Assembly: GCA_016219765.1 (NCBI GenBank)
Contig: JACRKM010000092.1
Coordinates: 1-5,841, forward strand
From: Candidatus Woesearchaeota archaeon
Lineage (GTDB): Archaea > Nanobdellota > Nanobdellia > Woesearchaeales > UBA11576
Direction of reading: 5' to 3'
Length of the DNA: 5,841 nt
This document shows, one piece after another, positions 1 through 5,674 of this stretch. Numbering within the stretch: the first letter of the stretch is position 1; each line of letters starts with the position of its first letter. The notes beneath the pieces were generated by a model. It saw only the letters and a list, made by a program, of their open reading frames with translations, was not told the DNA's origin and did not search any database. A program made the translations under genes and the position numbers.

Positions 1-2
1 TG

Positions 3-725
3 ATGTACTTATCGTGGGTAAAGCCCTATTTGCGAAATGTCCGGCGGTTGTCGATGAATATGGAGCGCTCTGCAAGCGAGGACCTGATTGGGGCATTTGA
101 GGGATCTGTGCTTGAGATTGAGGTCGTTGCACGAAAGCAGATGTTCAAAAGCGATGGTTCCAAAAGTGATTATTGGGCGGTTGTCGTCGCGGACTGGTAT
201 TATCGGACAAGGCCGACGATGGAATTTCATGCTGAAGGATACCAGCATAAGGGGCCGATTCACGTAGGCCGCACTGAGCTAACGCTTCGAAGCTACGCTT
301 GGACGAACGCGGACTTTGATAATTATAAGCGCATGCGTGAAGAGGAAAATATGGAATTGCTTGGCAGTGTCGATGAAGGTGTCAAGGCGGCAATCGAAGC
401 TTTGGGTGATGAGCTGAAAAAATATCTGCGCGAAGCCGGAGAGAAACTTCCTGAAGACATCAAAAAAGAGGAAGAGGAAAAACGTATTGCAGAAAAGAAA
501 GCAAAGGAAAAACCGCCTGGGGCGCTCGAACCGTTTGTTGCAGTGTTTAGTGGCTTTAAGGAGATCTTCACGTCGATCGCGCCGGGCATCGGAGGAAGGT
601 ATAAGCCGGAGAAGACTGAGTGGGAATTGAAGCGCGAAGCAGGTGCGGCTGCCGGTCTTGCAAATAATGTGATGTGGCAGACGTACAAGAATTTCAAGAA
701 AAGCAGAGGAATAGTTTCGTGGTAG
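3..725 (+). CDS. Charged cytoplasmic protein of unknown function, probably 5'-truncated
   Basis: I do not recognise this family. The frame is open to the left edge of the window, so the ATG at position 3 may be an internal methionine and the protein may begin upstream. The visible 240 residues have an N-terminal half of mixed alpha/beta character with aromatic and basic clusters (WYYRTRP near 65-71, GPIHVGR at 84-90). A strongly charged, Lys/Glu-rich, probably helical or coiled-coil stretch follows at about 106-170. A more hydrophobic segment near 173-197 (EPFVAVFSGFKEIF) is too polar for a clear membrane helix. The C terminus is basic. No signal peptide or catalytic motif is visible. The next gene starts 34 bases after the stop, on the same strand and without its own convincing promoter, so the two are probably co-transcribed and may work together. 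That link is inference. Confidence 0.75.
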   Translation: MYLSWVKPYLRNVRRLSMNMERSASEDLIGAFEGSVLEIEVVARKQMFKSDGSKSDYWAVVVADWYYRTRPTMEFHAEGYQHKGPIHVGRTELTLRSYAWTNADFDNYKRMREEENMELLGSVDEGVKAAIEALGDELKKYLREAGEKLPEDIKKEEEEKRIAEKKAKEKPPGALEPFVAVFSGFKEIFTSIAPGIGGRYKPEKTEWELKREAGAAAGLANNVMWQTYKNFKKSRGIVSW

Positions 726-759
726 AAAGCAATGCAATGAAAAATTAATGCAATAAAAA

Positions 760-2871
760 ATGGCAATATTTAACACGATTGACAATGCAGGTTATGCGCA
801 TTCGATGGATCGCGCGTATTTTGTGAACGAACAGAATTCGCCAGAGGTCACTCCAGAAGGGAAAAAGAAGCCGGTCGTTGGCGTTAAGGATATTGGCATG
901 ACCGTTATCGACGGGCCGAACGCAGGAAGATTCAGCCAAAGCATCGCAGCAGCGCTTCGCAGCGGCGCATCACGGCTTGAACTGCAGCCGATTCCTGCAG
1001 GGGGCGGCAGCAGCGGCGGTGACGTTGATGAGTACGGCTATGAGGAGCGCCAGGAGATCAAGGATCTTGCAAAAATTAATGAGGTAGAGCTCACGTCGGT
1101 GCACGTGCATCATTCAACTGTTGCTAATTTGTCAGGCATGAGCCGTGAAGGATTCTCTGAACACCAGCGTTATCAGATTATTGATGAAGTGAAGCGCCAC
1201 ATCGATTTTGCGGCAGACGCAATCGACGGTGGATCGATCGTTGTGCATACTGCTGAATTTCCGCGCGCAATCGGTGAAAGCAGGCACATAGACAAGCGTT
1301 ACTTTGAAGGGTTTCCCGGCGAAGAAAAAGAGCGCATTCACAGTCTTATCAATCCTCAAACAGGACAGATAGTTAACATCCGTGATGATCAGGAAGTTTG
1401 GGTGCCTGTGCCTGAAAAGGATGAAAGGGGCCGCACCAAGTGGCTGACAGATGAGGCAGGAAAGCCGGTTGTCGATGAGTTTTGGAGGTCGCATCCGGCT
1501 CACTCGCACAAGTTCAATGATGACGGGACTCTCAAGAAAGAATACGAGTCTGATGCGAAGCTTTTCTACGTTCCAATCCTCAAGTACGACGCGCAGGGAA
1601 ACATCAGGACAGAGAAGCAGTCATTCAAGCTTTTCAAAGAGCAGGAAGAGAATACTGGAAAGGATGAGCGTGAGCTTCTTAAGGACTTTTTTTTGCGCCA
1701 GCAGCAGGCCGAGATCACAAGTGCGTTGGGCCAGGCACGGCAGTTTGAAGTGTATTATTACAAAGGAATGGAACGCCGCAAGCGACTAATGGAAGCGCTG
1801 GATTACTGGAAACAACGCGAGAAAGACTATCCTCCTGAAGAGAAATGGCGTTTGCGCCGGCAACTTGCAGACCATCTTCCGCCTGATATAGTTGTTCCTG
1901 AAGAAAAATCAGTAACAGACTACTTGACTGACTTGTTGAACGACAATACAAGAGAGCTCTCGTATGGGCGTGAGACGTCGACTGCGGGCAGGACTCGCGC
2001 GCGTATGATCCAGGACATGATCCAAAAGATTCAGTTCCTTGAGGATTATGCTGTGAAGAAGAGTGCGAACTCCCTCGCAGAGCTTGGTACCTACGCAATG
2101 AAGATCACTGACGAGAAAAGGCCAAAGAAAGACATCTATATCACTCCTGAAAATATGTTGCCGGAGATGGGCTGGGGTACACACCCCCGTGAATTGCTTG
2201 AGCTAATTACGACGGCCCGGCAAAAAATGATTGAACGGCTCACGTCGCCGAATATTCCTGACCCGTCTGGAAAACTTGGTGATGACGGCAAGCCATTGAT
2301 GGTTAAGAGCCCTGATTATGCTCCCGGAATGACGAAGGAGCAGGCAAAGCAGGAAGCGGAAACGCACATCAAAGCGACGCTTGACACAAGCCACTTGGGC
2401 CAATGGTACAAGCACTTCAAGTATGATGTTGATCCACACACAGGAGCAAAGGAAAGCGAAGAAGCCAGGCTGAAACGATTTCACAAGTGGTACATGGAAG
2501 AAGTCGAGAATCTTGCAAAGCACAACGTTGTTGGCAACATTCACGTGGTAGACACATTCGGCAGGTCTCACGTGCACTTGACAGCAGGAAAAGGCCCGAT
2601 GGCAGATGTAGTAATTCAGGCAGTGGAGTACCTCAAAGAAAAGGGGGTTAAGTCGATCAGTTCAGAGGCTTCAGGAGACATTCGGGAAATAATGACTGGA
2701 ACTTGGAGGGCTTTTGGATCAAACATTTATAGCGTTGGTCGCGGTGCGCCGATGCCGTTTGGAGCGATGGAGCGTTCATATTTTGGAAGAAACCCGCCAC
2801 CCTCATACGTGTTTGGTGCTTATTCTCCATCAGAGGATTGGACATTGTGGAGCGGGACGCCGTTCGAGTGA
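760..2871 (+). CDS. Endonuclease IV / xylose-isomerase-like TIM-barrel protein with a large internal insertion
   Basis: This 703-residue protein shows, in order, motifs resembling the metal site of endonuclease IV and sugar-isomerase-like TIM barrels. They are HVHH (115-118), HTAEF (H163, E166), TPENM (E464), DTSH (D542, H545), NIHVVD (H595), HVH (604-606) and SSEASGD (E636). In endonuclease IV the corresponding ligands are H69, H109, E145, D179, H182, H216, D229/H231 and E261. The barrel appears to start near residue 40 (VGVKDIGMTV). Residues about 168-455, between the second His motif and the ENM motif, are an extra, mostly charged and partly helical block rich in Arg, Lys and Glu. Endonuclease IV is usually near 280-300 residues, so this protein is more than twice as long. 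A metal-dependent hydrolase or isomerase is likely, but the substrate (abasic DNA or a sugar) cannot be read from the sequence. ATG at 760 is the first plausible start. It lacks a Shine-Dalgarno site and a TATA box at -27, which fits translation from a transcript shared with the upstream gene. Confidence 0.85.
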   Translation: MAIFNTIDNAGYAHSMDRAYFVNEQNSPEVTPEGKKKPVVGVKDIGMTVIDGPNAGRFSQSIAAALRSGASRLELQPIPAGGGSSGGDVDEYGYEERQEIKDLAKINEVELTSVHVHHSTVANLSGMSREGFSEHQRYQIIDEVKRHIDFAADAIDGGSIVVHTAEFPRAIGESRHIDKRYFEGFPGEEKERIHSLINPQTGQIVNIRDDQEVWVPVPEKDERGRTKWLTDEAGKPVVDEFWRSHPAHSHKFNDDGTLKKEYESDAKLFYVPILKYDAQGNIRTEKQSFKLFKEQEENTGKDERELLKDFFLRQQQAEITSALGQARQFEVYYYKGMERRKRLMEALDYWKQREKDYPPEEKWRLRRQLADHLPPDIVVPEEKSVTDYLTDLLNDNTRELSYGRETSTAGRTRARMIQDMIQKIQFLEDYAVKKSANSLAELGTYAMKITDEKRPKKDIYITPENMLPEMGWGTHPRELLELITTARQKMIERLTSPNIPDPSGKLGDDGKPLMVKSPDYAPGMTKEQAKQEAETHIKATLDTSHLGQWYKHFKYDVDPHTGAKESEEARLKRFHKWYMEEVENLAKHNVVGNIHVVDTFGRSHVHLTAGKGPMADVVIQAVEYLKEKGVKSISSEASGDIREIMTGTWRAFGSNIYSVGRGAPMPFGAMERSYFGRNPPPSYVFGAYSPSEDWTLWSGTPFE

Positions 2872-2965
2872 TGTGTTAGCGTTTAGTTCTGGTTTCGCCT
2901 GAGGCTGTTCATCGACAAGACGAGTGAGAAAACATTTCGTACAATGCGGGCGGCGTGGCGCAAGA

Positions 2966-2972
2966 TTTATAT
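2966..2972 (+). promoter_or_regulatory. TATA box for the gene at 2996, leaderless layout
   Basis: TTTATAT is centred on 2969, exactly 27 bases before the ATG at 2996. There is no Shine-Dalgarno sequence between the box and the start. This is the spacing of archaeal TATA boxes relative to the transcription start, so the mRNA probably begins at or next to the ATG. Confidence 0.6.
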
Positions 2973-2995
2973 CACGCAGATGCAAAAATGTTGGC

Positions 2996-3307
2996 ATGGC
3001 TTCTCACTACAAGGTCTGGAAGGTTGAATATTCATACGTTGCAGGGCACGCGTTTTATGGTGGTCTGCAGAGCACTACGCTCTATGCAATTGCTGAAAAC
3101 CAGGATGAAGCATTAGCAAAGGTTCGGCGACAAGGATACCCGCGTAAAGTCTGGATCACTCTGCGGGAGGACGTGACCGAGTACGTTCACGCAATCGACA
3201 TGCCTCCGCTTTCTGCAAAGGACTCTGAAAATTTTTCTCTTGATGCGCTTCTCTGCCAAGAAGATGACAAGGTCACGGTAAGTTTTATTGTGAAAAGTAA
3301 AAAGTAA
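2996..3307 (+). CDS. Small protein of unknown function (103 residues)
   Basis: I do not recognise this protein. The start at 2996 (MASHYKVWKVEY) is preferred over an in-frame ATG at 2924 because a TATA box sits 27 bases upstream of 2996. The longer version would also add 24 basic residues translated across that promoter. The protein looks like a compact alpha/beta fold. It has an N-terminal beta-strand-like segment (YKVWKVEYSYV), then strand-like TTLYAIAE, then a helix ENQDEALAKVRRQGY, then strand-like KVWITLRED, and a final strand-like KVTVSFIVK. There is a single Cys near residue 86, no signal peptide and no membrane segment. It follows the TIM-barrel gene by 124 bases but has its own promoter. 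It converges with the 54-residue gene on the opposite strand, whose stop codon is 60 bases away. Confidence 0.7.
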   Translation: MASHYKVWKVEYSYVAGHAFYGGLQSTTLYAIAENQDEALAKVRRQGYPRKVWITLREDVTEYVHAIDMPPLSAKDSENFSLDALLCQEDDKVTVSFIVKSKK

Positions 3308-3367
3308 TGTCGAAATAAGAATCGGCACAAGAAGATTGATATAAGAAATTCTTAAGAAACTTTCAAA

Positions 3368-3532
3368 CTAGTAGTAGTTGATATGTTTTGAGTACGCCTG
3401 ATTTGGGTTTACATTGTTGCTGTAAGGGATCACGATGCCTGATTCCAAGTCAACCCCGTGGCTGCCTCCCAGATAATCAAATGACCCATGGACTGGACCT
3501 GTTTCCCAAGGTGCGTGACAATTTGAGCACAT
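3368..3532 (-). CDS. 54-residue CxxC microprotein
   Basis: A short reading frame on the minus strand begins MCSNCHAPWE and ends with SKHINYY and a TAG stop. It is supported mainly by a strong Shine-Dalgarno site (GGGAGG at 3545-3540) 7 bases before the ATG. It also sits alone in an otherwise empty interval and has archaeal TATA-like boxes upstream. C2, C5 and H6 form a CxxCH start that could bind a metal, be redox active, or even accept haem covalently, but without a signal peptide the haem option is unlikely. The rest is rich in Gly, Ser, Asn and Tyr with no long hydrophobic stretch. I do not recognise a family. The stop lies 60 bases from the convergent gene at 2996-3307. The upstream minus-strand gene ends 192 bases before this start. 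Confidence 0.65.
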   Translation of the reverse strand: MCSNCHAPWETGPVHGSFDYLGGSHGVDLESGIVIPYSNNVNPNQAYSKHINYY

Positions 3533-3539
3533 ATTTTTT

Positions 3540-3545
3540 CCTCCC
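3540..3545 (-). promoter_or_regulatory. Strong Shine-Dalgarno site for the 54-residue gene
   Basis: GGGAGG on the minus strand is followed by a 7-base A-rich spacer and ATG at 3532. It is complementary to the CCTCC anti-Shine-Dalgarno core and is the best ribosome-binding site in the window. It is the main reason for calling this short gene. Confidence 0.7.
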
Positions 3546-3553
3546 TGTTTCTG

Positions 3554-3575
3554 TTCTGTGAATATTCTGTGAATA
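3554..3575. repeat. Perfect 11-bp tandem duplication in the leader of the 54-residue gene
   Basis: TTCTGTGAATA occurs twice back to back (3554-3564 and 3565-3575, + strand). It lies between the candidate promoter and the Shine-Dalgarno site of the minus-strand gene at 3532. Two equal copies one helical turn apart could be a binding site for a dimeric regulator or a simple slippage duplication. The sequence alone does not decide. Confidence 0.6.
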
Positions 3576-3629
3576 ATTCCTCTGAGTAGGCGGCGTGTTT
3601 CGGTTCTTTAGGTTATGTGACGTGATTGT

Positions 3630-3664
3630 AATATAAGGTCTAATGTGGTGGGGACATATTTAAA
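3630..3664 (-). promoter_or_regulatory. Candidate promoter region (two TATA-like boxes) for the 54-residue gene
   Basis: Two TATA-like boxes lie on the minus strand: TTTAAATAT at 3664-3656 and CTTATATT at 3637-3630. Transcription starting about 27 bases downstream of either would give a leader of roughly 100 or 75 bases before the ATG at 3532. That agrees with this gene having a Shine-Dalgarno site, unlike the leaderless genes here. The upstream box also reads as TATA-like on the plus strand, but no supported plus-strand gene follows. Confidence 0.4.
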
Positions 3665-3724
3665 CAATTGTGGCCTCTACAGCAATAGAGTGAGGCAAAA
3701 AGATCATGCAGCGGGAAAGTTCAA

Positions 3725-4345
3725 CTATGAATTCCCATCGCTGTGATGTTCTGCGCTACCATCCTTCTTCCTGTCGTAACCATCGCTCATCATCGCAGCG
3801 TAGAGCCCCGACAGAACTTGACTGACCATCTGTCGTTTATTCTGTGCGGGTCCTACAGCGCTGAACTGGTACATAGTTCCATCGCCGTTCAGGTATTGGA
3901 TGTTGAGACCGGTGTAACTTCCCCTATCGCTTTTGTATAGCTCTTGCCCTTTTGGAGTGCCTGTAAGTAAGTTCTCAAGGCGCGCATGTTTCAATGCGCC
4001 TTCTGGTGCTCCCTTTGTTCCTTGCTGTGGCAGAATGCCGTATGAGTTCTGCGGCGCAAAGTAACTTCTAAGAGCGGGACTTCGATGAGTCTGCGTTCCT
4101 TGATAGGGTCGTGAACCAATTCCGAGTTCGACAAGTCCGAGCTGCTCCATGAGCTCAAGCAGTTCAATATCACTCATCGCACTCTTTAGCGCGTCTCTGT
4201 GCAGGGCAGATTCATATTTTTCACTGGTTCTCCCGGAGTTTCTTGTTTGATGGGCCTTTTCTCCGGGCATTAGTTCTGCGTTATTTTGTCGTTTGTATGT
4301 TTGTGGTTTGTATGTTTGTGGTCTGTAAAGTTGGCTTTGTTCCAT
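3725..4345 (-). CDS. Polar protein of unknown function with PQTYK duplication (206 residues)
   Basis: I do not recognise this protein. The ATG at 4345 is chosen because AGGTGA lies 4 bases upstream of it. An in-frame ATG at 4405 would add 20 residues translated through that site. The N terminus (1-50) is polar and probably disordered, with PQTYK twice in a row at 9-18. Residues about 47-77 look helical and amphipathic (SALHRDALKSAM, IELLELMEQLGLVELG). A Gly/Pro/Gln-rich middle follows. The C-terminal third has a strand-like portion (TGLNIQYLNGDGTMYQFSAVG, 145-165) and a helix (NKRQMVSQVLSGLYAAMMSDG, 169-189), then a charged tail. There are no Cys pairs, signal peptide or membrane helices. It lies 128 bases downstream of the Nudix gene on the same strand and could share its transcript. 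The strand-then-helix C-terminal part is the likeliest folded domain. Confidence 0.7.
   Translation of the reverse strand: MEQSQLYRPQTYKPQTYKRQNNAELMPGEKAHQTRNSGRTSEKYESALHRDALKSAMSDIELLELMEQLGLVELGIGSRPYQGTQTHRSPALRSYFAPQNSYGILPQQGTKGAPEGALKHARLENLLTGTPKGQELYKSDRGSYTGLNIQYLNGDGTMYQFSAVGPAQNKRQMVSQVLSGLYAAMMSDGYDRKKDGSAEHHSDGNS
4292..4321. repeat. Perfect 15-bp tandem duplication inside the 206-residue protein gene
   Basis: The unit TTTGTATGTTTGTGG is present twice (4292-4306 and 4307-4321, + strand). On the minus strand it encodes the doubled PQTYK motif at residues 9-18. The unit length is a multiple of three, so the frame is kept. It lies in the polar N-terminal region, where length change is likely tolerated. 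Confidence 0.8.
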
Positions 4346-4349
4346 TGTT

Positions 4350-4355
4350 TCACCT
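4350..4355 (-). promoter_or_regulatory. Shine-Dalgarno site fixing the start at 4345
   Basis: AGGTGA on the minus strand lies 4 bases before the ATG at 4345. It matches the GGAGGTGA complement of the 16S rRNA 3' end over six bases. It favours this start over the in-frame ATG at 4405. Confidence 0.65.
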
Positions 4356-4403
4356 TTGTGCAGAGTATGACATTGCTGCCATCTAATGAAACCAATGGTT
4401 GGC

Positions 4404-4412
4404 AAAAAGAAA
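4404..4412 (-). terminator. Possible T-rich archaeal terminator after the Nudix gene
   Basis: TTTCTTTTT on the minus strand lies about 62 bases after the Nudix stop codon and upstream of the Shine-Dalgarno site at 4350. Archaeal RNA polymerase can stop at such T tracts without a hairpin. If it works, the next gene needs its own promoter, and I see no strong TATA box for one. Confidence 0.3.
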
Positions 4413-4473
4413 TAGTCTTTGGCATTCGAGCAGGCAATTATGTGTCAATGTTGTCCATCCAATAATACAATCA

Positions 4474-4887
4474 TTAAAGTGTGGGAAGAATCTGCAAAAA
4501 GAATTCCTTATCCTTCGGATGCGTAAGCATATTTGCAACTTCTTCTTTCTTAACCCATCGCGCTTCCGACGTATTGGTTTCTTGTGGCTGTAACTTTTGC
4601 TGTGTTGTCGTGAACAGGTACATCGTAATCTGACGCGGCTTTGTGTTGTCTTCTCCTCGTCCATCCTTGCTGATCTTGTATCGTTCATAACTTCCCAATT
4701 CTCGCATCAACACAAGTGTTTTGATTCCAGTCTCTTCAAAGATTTCACGCTTTGCTGCAGTGATGTGTTCTTCGCCAGCTTCGACGTGCCCTTTTGGAAA
4801 TGACCACGAAGTATCTTGTTGATGCACGATGCAGAATAGACCTTGTGCATTACAGACTACTCCACCGGCGATTTGAGTTTTGTGCAT
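4474..4887 (-). CDS. Nudix hydrolase, possibly a dinucleoside polyphosphate (Ap4A-type) hydrolase
   Basis: The 137-residue protein has a perfect Nudix box (G-x5-E-x7-RE-U-x-EE-x-G-U). It is formed by G33, E39, R47, E48, I49, E51, E52, G54 and I55 and is preceded by WSFPKGHVEAGE. The glutamates bind the divalent metal that hydrolyses a nucleoside diphosphate linked to another group. The W-x-x-PKGH-x-E-x-GE form of the box entrance is common in Ap4A hydrolase-like and MutT-like members, so a housekeeping role clearing nucleotide by-products is likely. The exact substrate cannot be read from the sequence. The length fits a single Nudix domain with nothing appended. The start at 4887 (MHKTQIAGGVV) is preferred to the in-frame ATG at 4932 because a TATA box is centred 27 bases upstream of it. 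The family also typically begins just before the IAGGVV strand. It is cytoplasmic, with no signal peptide. Confidence 0.92.
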   Translation of the reverse strand: MHKTQIAGGVVCNAQGLFCIVHQQDTSWSFPKGHVEAGEEHITAAKREIFEETGIKTLVLMRELGSYERYKISKDGRGEDNTKPRQITMYLFTTTQQKLQPQETNTSEARWVKKEEVANMLTHPKDKEFFLQILPTL

Positions 4888-4910
4888 ACGACAGAAATGT
4901 ATTCTTGGTC

Positions 4911-4917
4911 TAATAAA
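4911..4917 (-). promoter_or_regulatory. TATA box for the Nudix gene, leaderless layout
   Basis: TTTATTA on the minus strand is centred on 4914, which is 27 bases upstream of the ATG at 4887, with no Shine-Dalgarno site between. The purine-rich GAGCAAACA just upstream could serve as the TFB recognition element. The transposon-end-like sequence begins immediately beyond it. Confidence 0.55.
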
Positions 4918-4920
4918 TGT

Positions 4921-5014
4921 TTGCTCGCCCAAGGCTCTGTCCGGAATTGTGCCGCTGCCACCCGGCGAACTGAGGGTTTAAACCTCCGCCCTTTAGGGCG
5001 GGGGAGGAGGTCAT
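4921..5014 (+). mobile_element. Solo right end of an IS200/IS605-type element (remnant)
   Basis: A GC-rich stretch ends in a hairpin at 4983-5004, with arms CCTCCGCCC and GGGCGGGGG (nine pairs, one T-G) around a TTTA loop, followed by AGGAGGTCAT. Known IS200/IS605 right ends, including the 3' end of tnpB-associated omega-RNA, have this form: a short GC-rich hairpin with a TTTA-like loop, then GAGG and TCA near the cleavage site. A smaller complementary pair, GCCG (4951-4954) and CGGC (4963-4966), lies upstream. On this orientation tnpB would lie to the left on the plus strand, but that space is occupied by the Nudix gene, and no tnpA or tnpB remains. The left boundary given is a guess based on where the Nudix promoter ends. 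It could instead be an unrelated structured RNA or a hairpin of another repeat family. Confidence 0.45.
4983..5004 (+). repeat. Nine-pair GC hairpin with TTTA loop
   Basis: Arms 4983-4991 and 4996-5004 pair with a single T-G wobble around the loop TTTA. No T run follows on the plus strand, and the minus-strand side continues into GGTTTAAACC, so it does not look like a bacterial-type terminator. It is the core of the proposed transposon end. Confidence 0.8.
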
Positions 5015-5121
5015 AAAATATAGTAGAAGACTTGAAGAATGCTGTTACTCGTAATTAACCTAATCACCGTTTTTCTGAAGTTACATTACCTGTTAAAGCA
5101 GGGATAATCTCCCGATTTGAT

Positions 5122-5134
5122 GAAAAATGAAAAT
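5122..5134 (-). terminator. T-rich tract just after the 179-residue gene
   Basis: Immediately past the TAA stop, the minus strand reads ATTTTCATTTTTC. Two T runs this close to a stop codon are typical of archaeal intrinsic termination. No strong hairpin precedes them. Confidence 0.4.
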
Positions 5135-5674
5135 TTAATATTTGTGTTTATTTGAAGGTATTAGTTTAGCAGAATATTCTTTAAAAAAATATTCTGCCCA
5201 AACAGCTCTTTCTATTCCTTTTTGATCAGCATGAATCCACCAGCCTGAAGCGTGTTCAGAAAATAAGTCATGTTGTTTAAGATTAATAACTCCTGACCAA
5301 ACTTCTTCATTATTGTCGGGATGATAAATAGTTAAATGGTCGCCATTTTCAAGAATGTGTAATCCCTGATAATCCCAAGCGTCGGCGATAACTTCTTCAT
5401 GGTTATTATTAGCACAGTTTGGCTTTTCGTTGATTTCTCCTGTACGCTCATATTCTTGCATAACTTCTTCATCTAAAGCAGTAACACGTTGTATTTCAAG
5501 AGTTCCACTTCGTTTTTTCATGTAAAAGCCACAGTTCTTACAATAACCTCGCGGGCCATTTCTTTGAATATAACGTGAATCTTGAAAAGCCCAATATCCT
5601 CCTTCTGTTCCAGTCTCAGAGTGTAAAAACAATATGCCCTCCAATACATCTTCCAAAGAATGATTATTGCCCAT
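5135..5674 (-). CDS. Protein of unknown function with possible CCCH zinc site (179 residues)
   Basis: I cannot name this protein. The N-terminal part (1-33) has a helix followed by GTEGGYWAFQD. A middle part carries C45-x2-C48 and C87-x4-H92, which could together hold a zinc ion, with about 38 mostly charged residues between. The C-terminal half is rich in aromatic residues and looks like a conserved fold: WDYQGLHIL, GDHLTIY, VWSGVINL, GWWIHADQKG and WAEYFFKEY. Such dense Trp/His/Gly motifs suggest a real domain. The start at 5674 is supported by a TATA box about 26 bases upstream and has no Shine-Dalgarno site. The gene is much richer in A and T than the rest of the window (28-32% GC in two 60-base blocks I counted). 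It stands alone beyond the transposon-end-like sequence, which is compatible with acquisition from elsewhere. It has no signal peptide or membrane segment. Confidence 0.8.
   Translation of the reverse strand: MGNNHSLEDVLEGILFLHSETGTEGGYWAFQDSRYIQRNGPRGYCKNCGFYMKKRSGTLEIQRVTALDEEVMQEYERTGEINEKPNCANNNHEEVIADAWDYQGLHILENGDHLTIYHPDNNEEVWSGVINLKQHDLFSEHASGWWIHADQKGIERAVWAEYFFKEYSAKLIPSNKHKY

Noticed and set aside
279..785. Minus-strand frames of 147-168 residues opposite the first gene
   Set aside because: They are shadows of the charged plus-strand gene. Their Phe/Ser/Leu-rich composition is what Lys/Glu codons give when read antisense.
1687..1694. Run of eight T in the TIM-barrel gene as a possible frameshift site
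   Set aside because: The reading frame stays open and sensible on both sides (DFFLRQ), so no frameshift is needed.
2924..2995. In-frame N-terminal extension of the 103-residue protein
   Set aside because: It would be translated across the TATA box at 2966-2972, is rich in Arg and Cys unlike the rest, and has no ribosome-binding site.
3342..3354. Palindrome TAAGAAATTCTTA between two convergent genes
   Set aside because: It is short and entirely AT-rich, easily expected by chance. It may contribute to termination but is not supported as a site.
3673..3696. Weak hairpin beside an A/T run near the end of the 206-residue gene
   Set aside because: The stem needs a four-base bulge, and the T run lies on the wrong side of it for a minus-strand terminator.
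3706..3825. 39-residue plus-strand frame after GAGTGAGG and a TATA-like box
   Set aside because: It lies almost wholly antisense to the end of the 206-residue gene, is dominated by Arg/Ser/His codons typical of an antisense shadow, and ends quickly.
4346..4405. In-frame extension of the 206-residue protein to ATG at 4405
   Set aside because: The Shine-Dalgarno site at 4350-4355 serves the ATG at 4345 and lies inside the extension.
4888..4932. In-frame extension of the Nudix protein to ATG at 4932
   Set aside because: It overlaps the TATA box at 4911-4917 and adds residues before the usual start of the Nudix fold.
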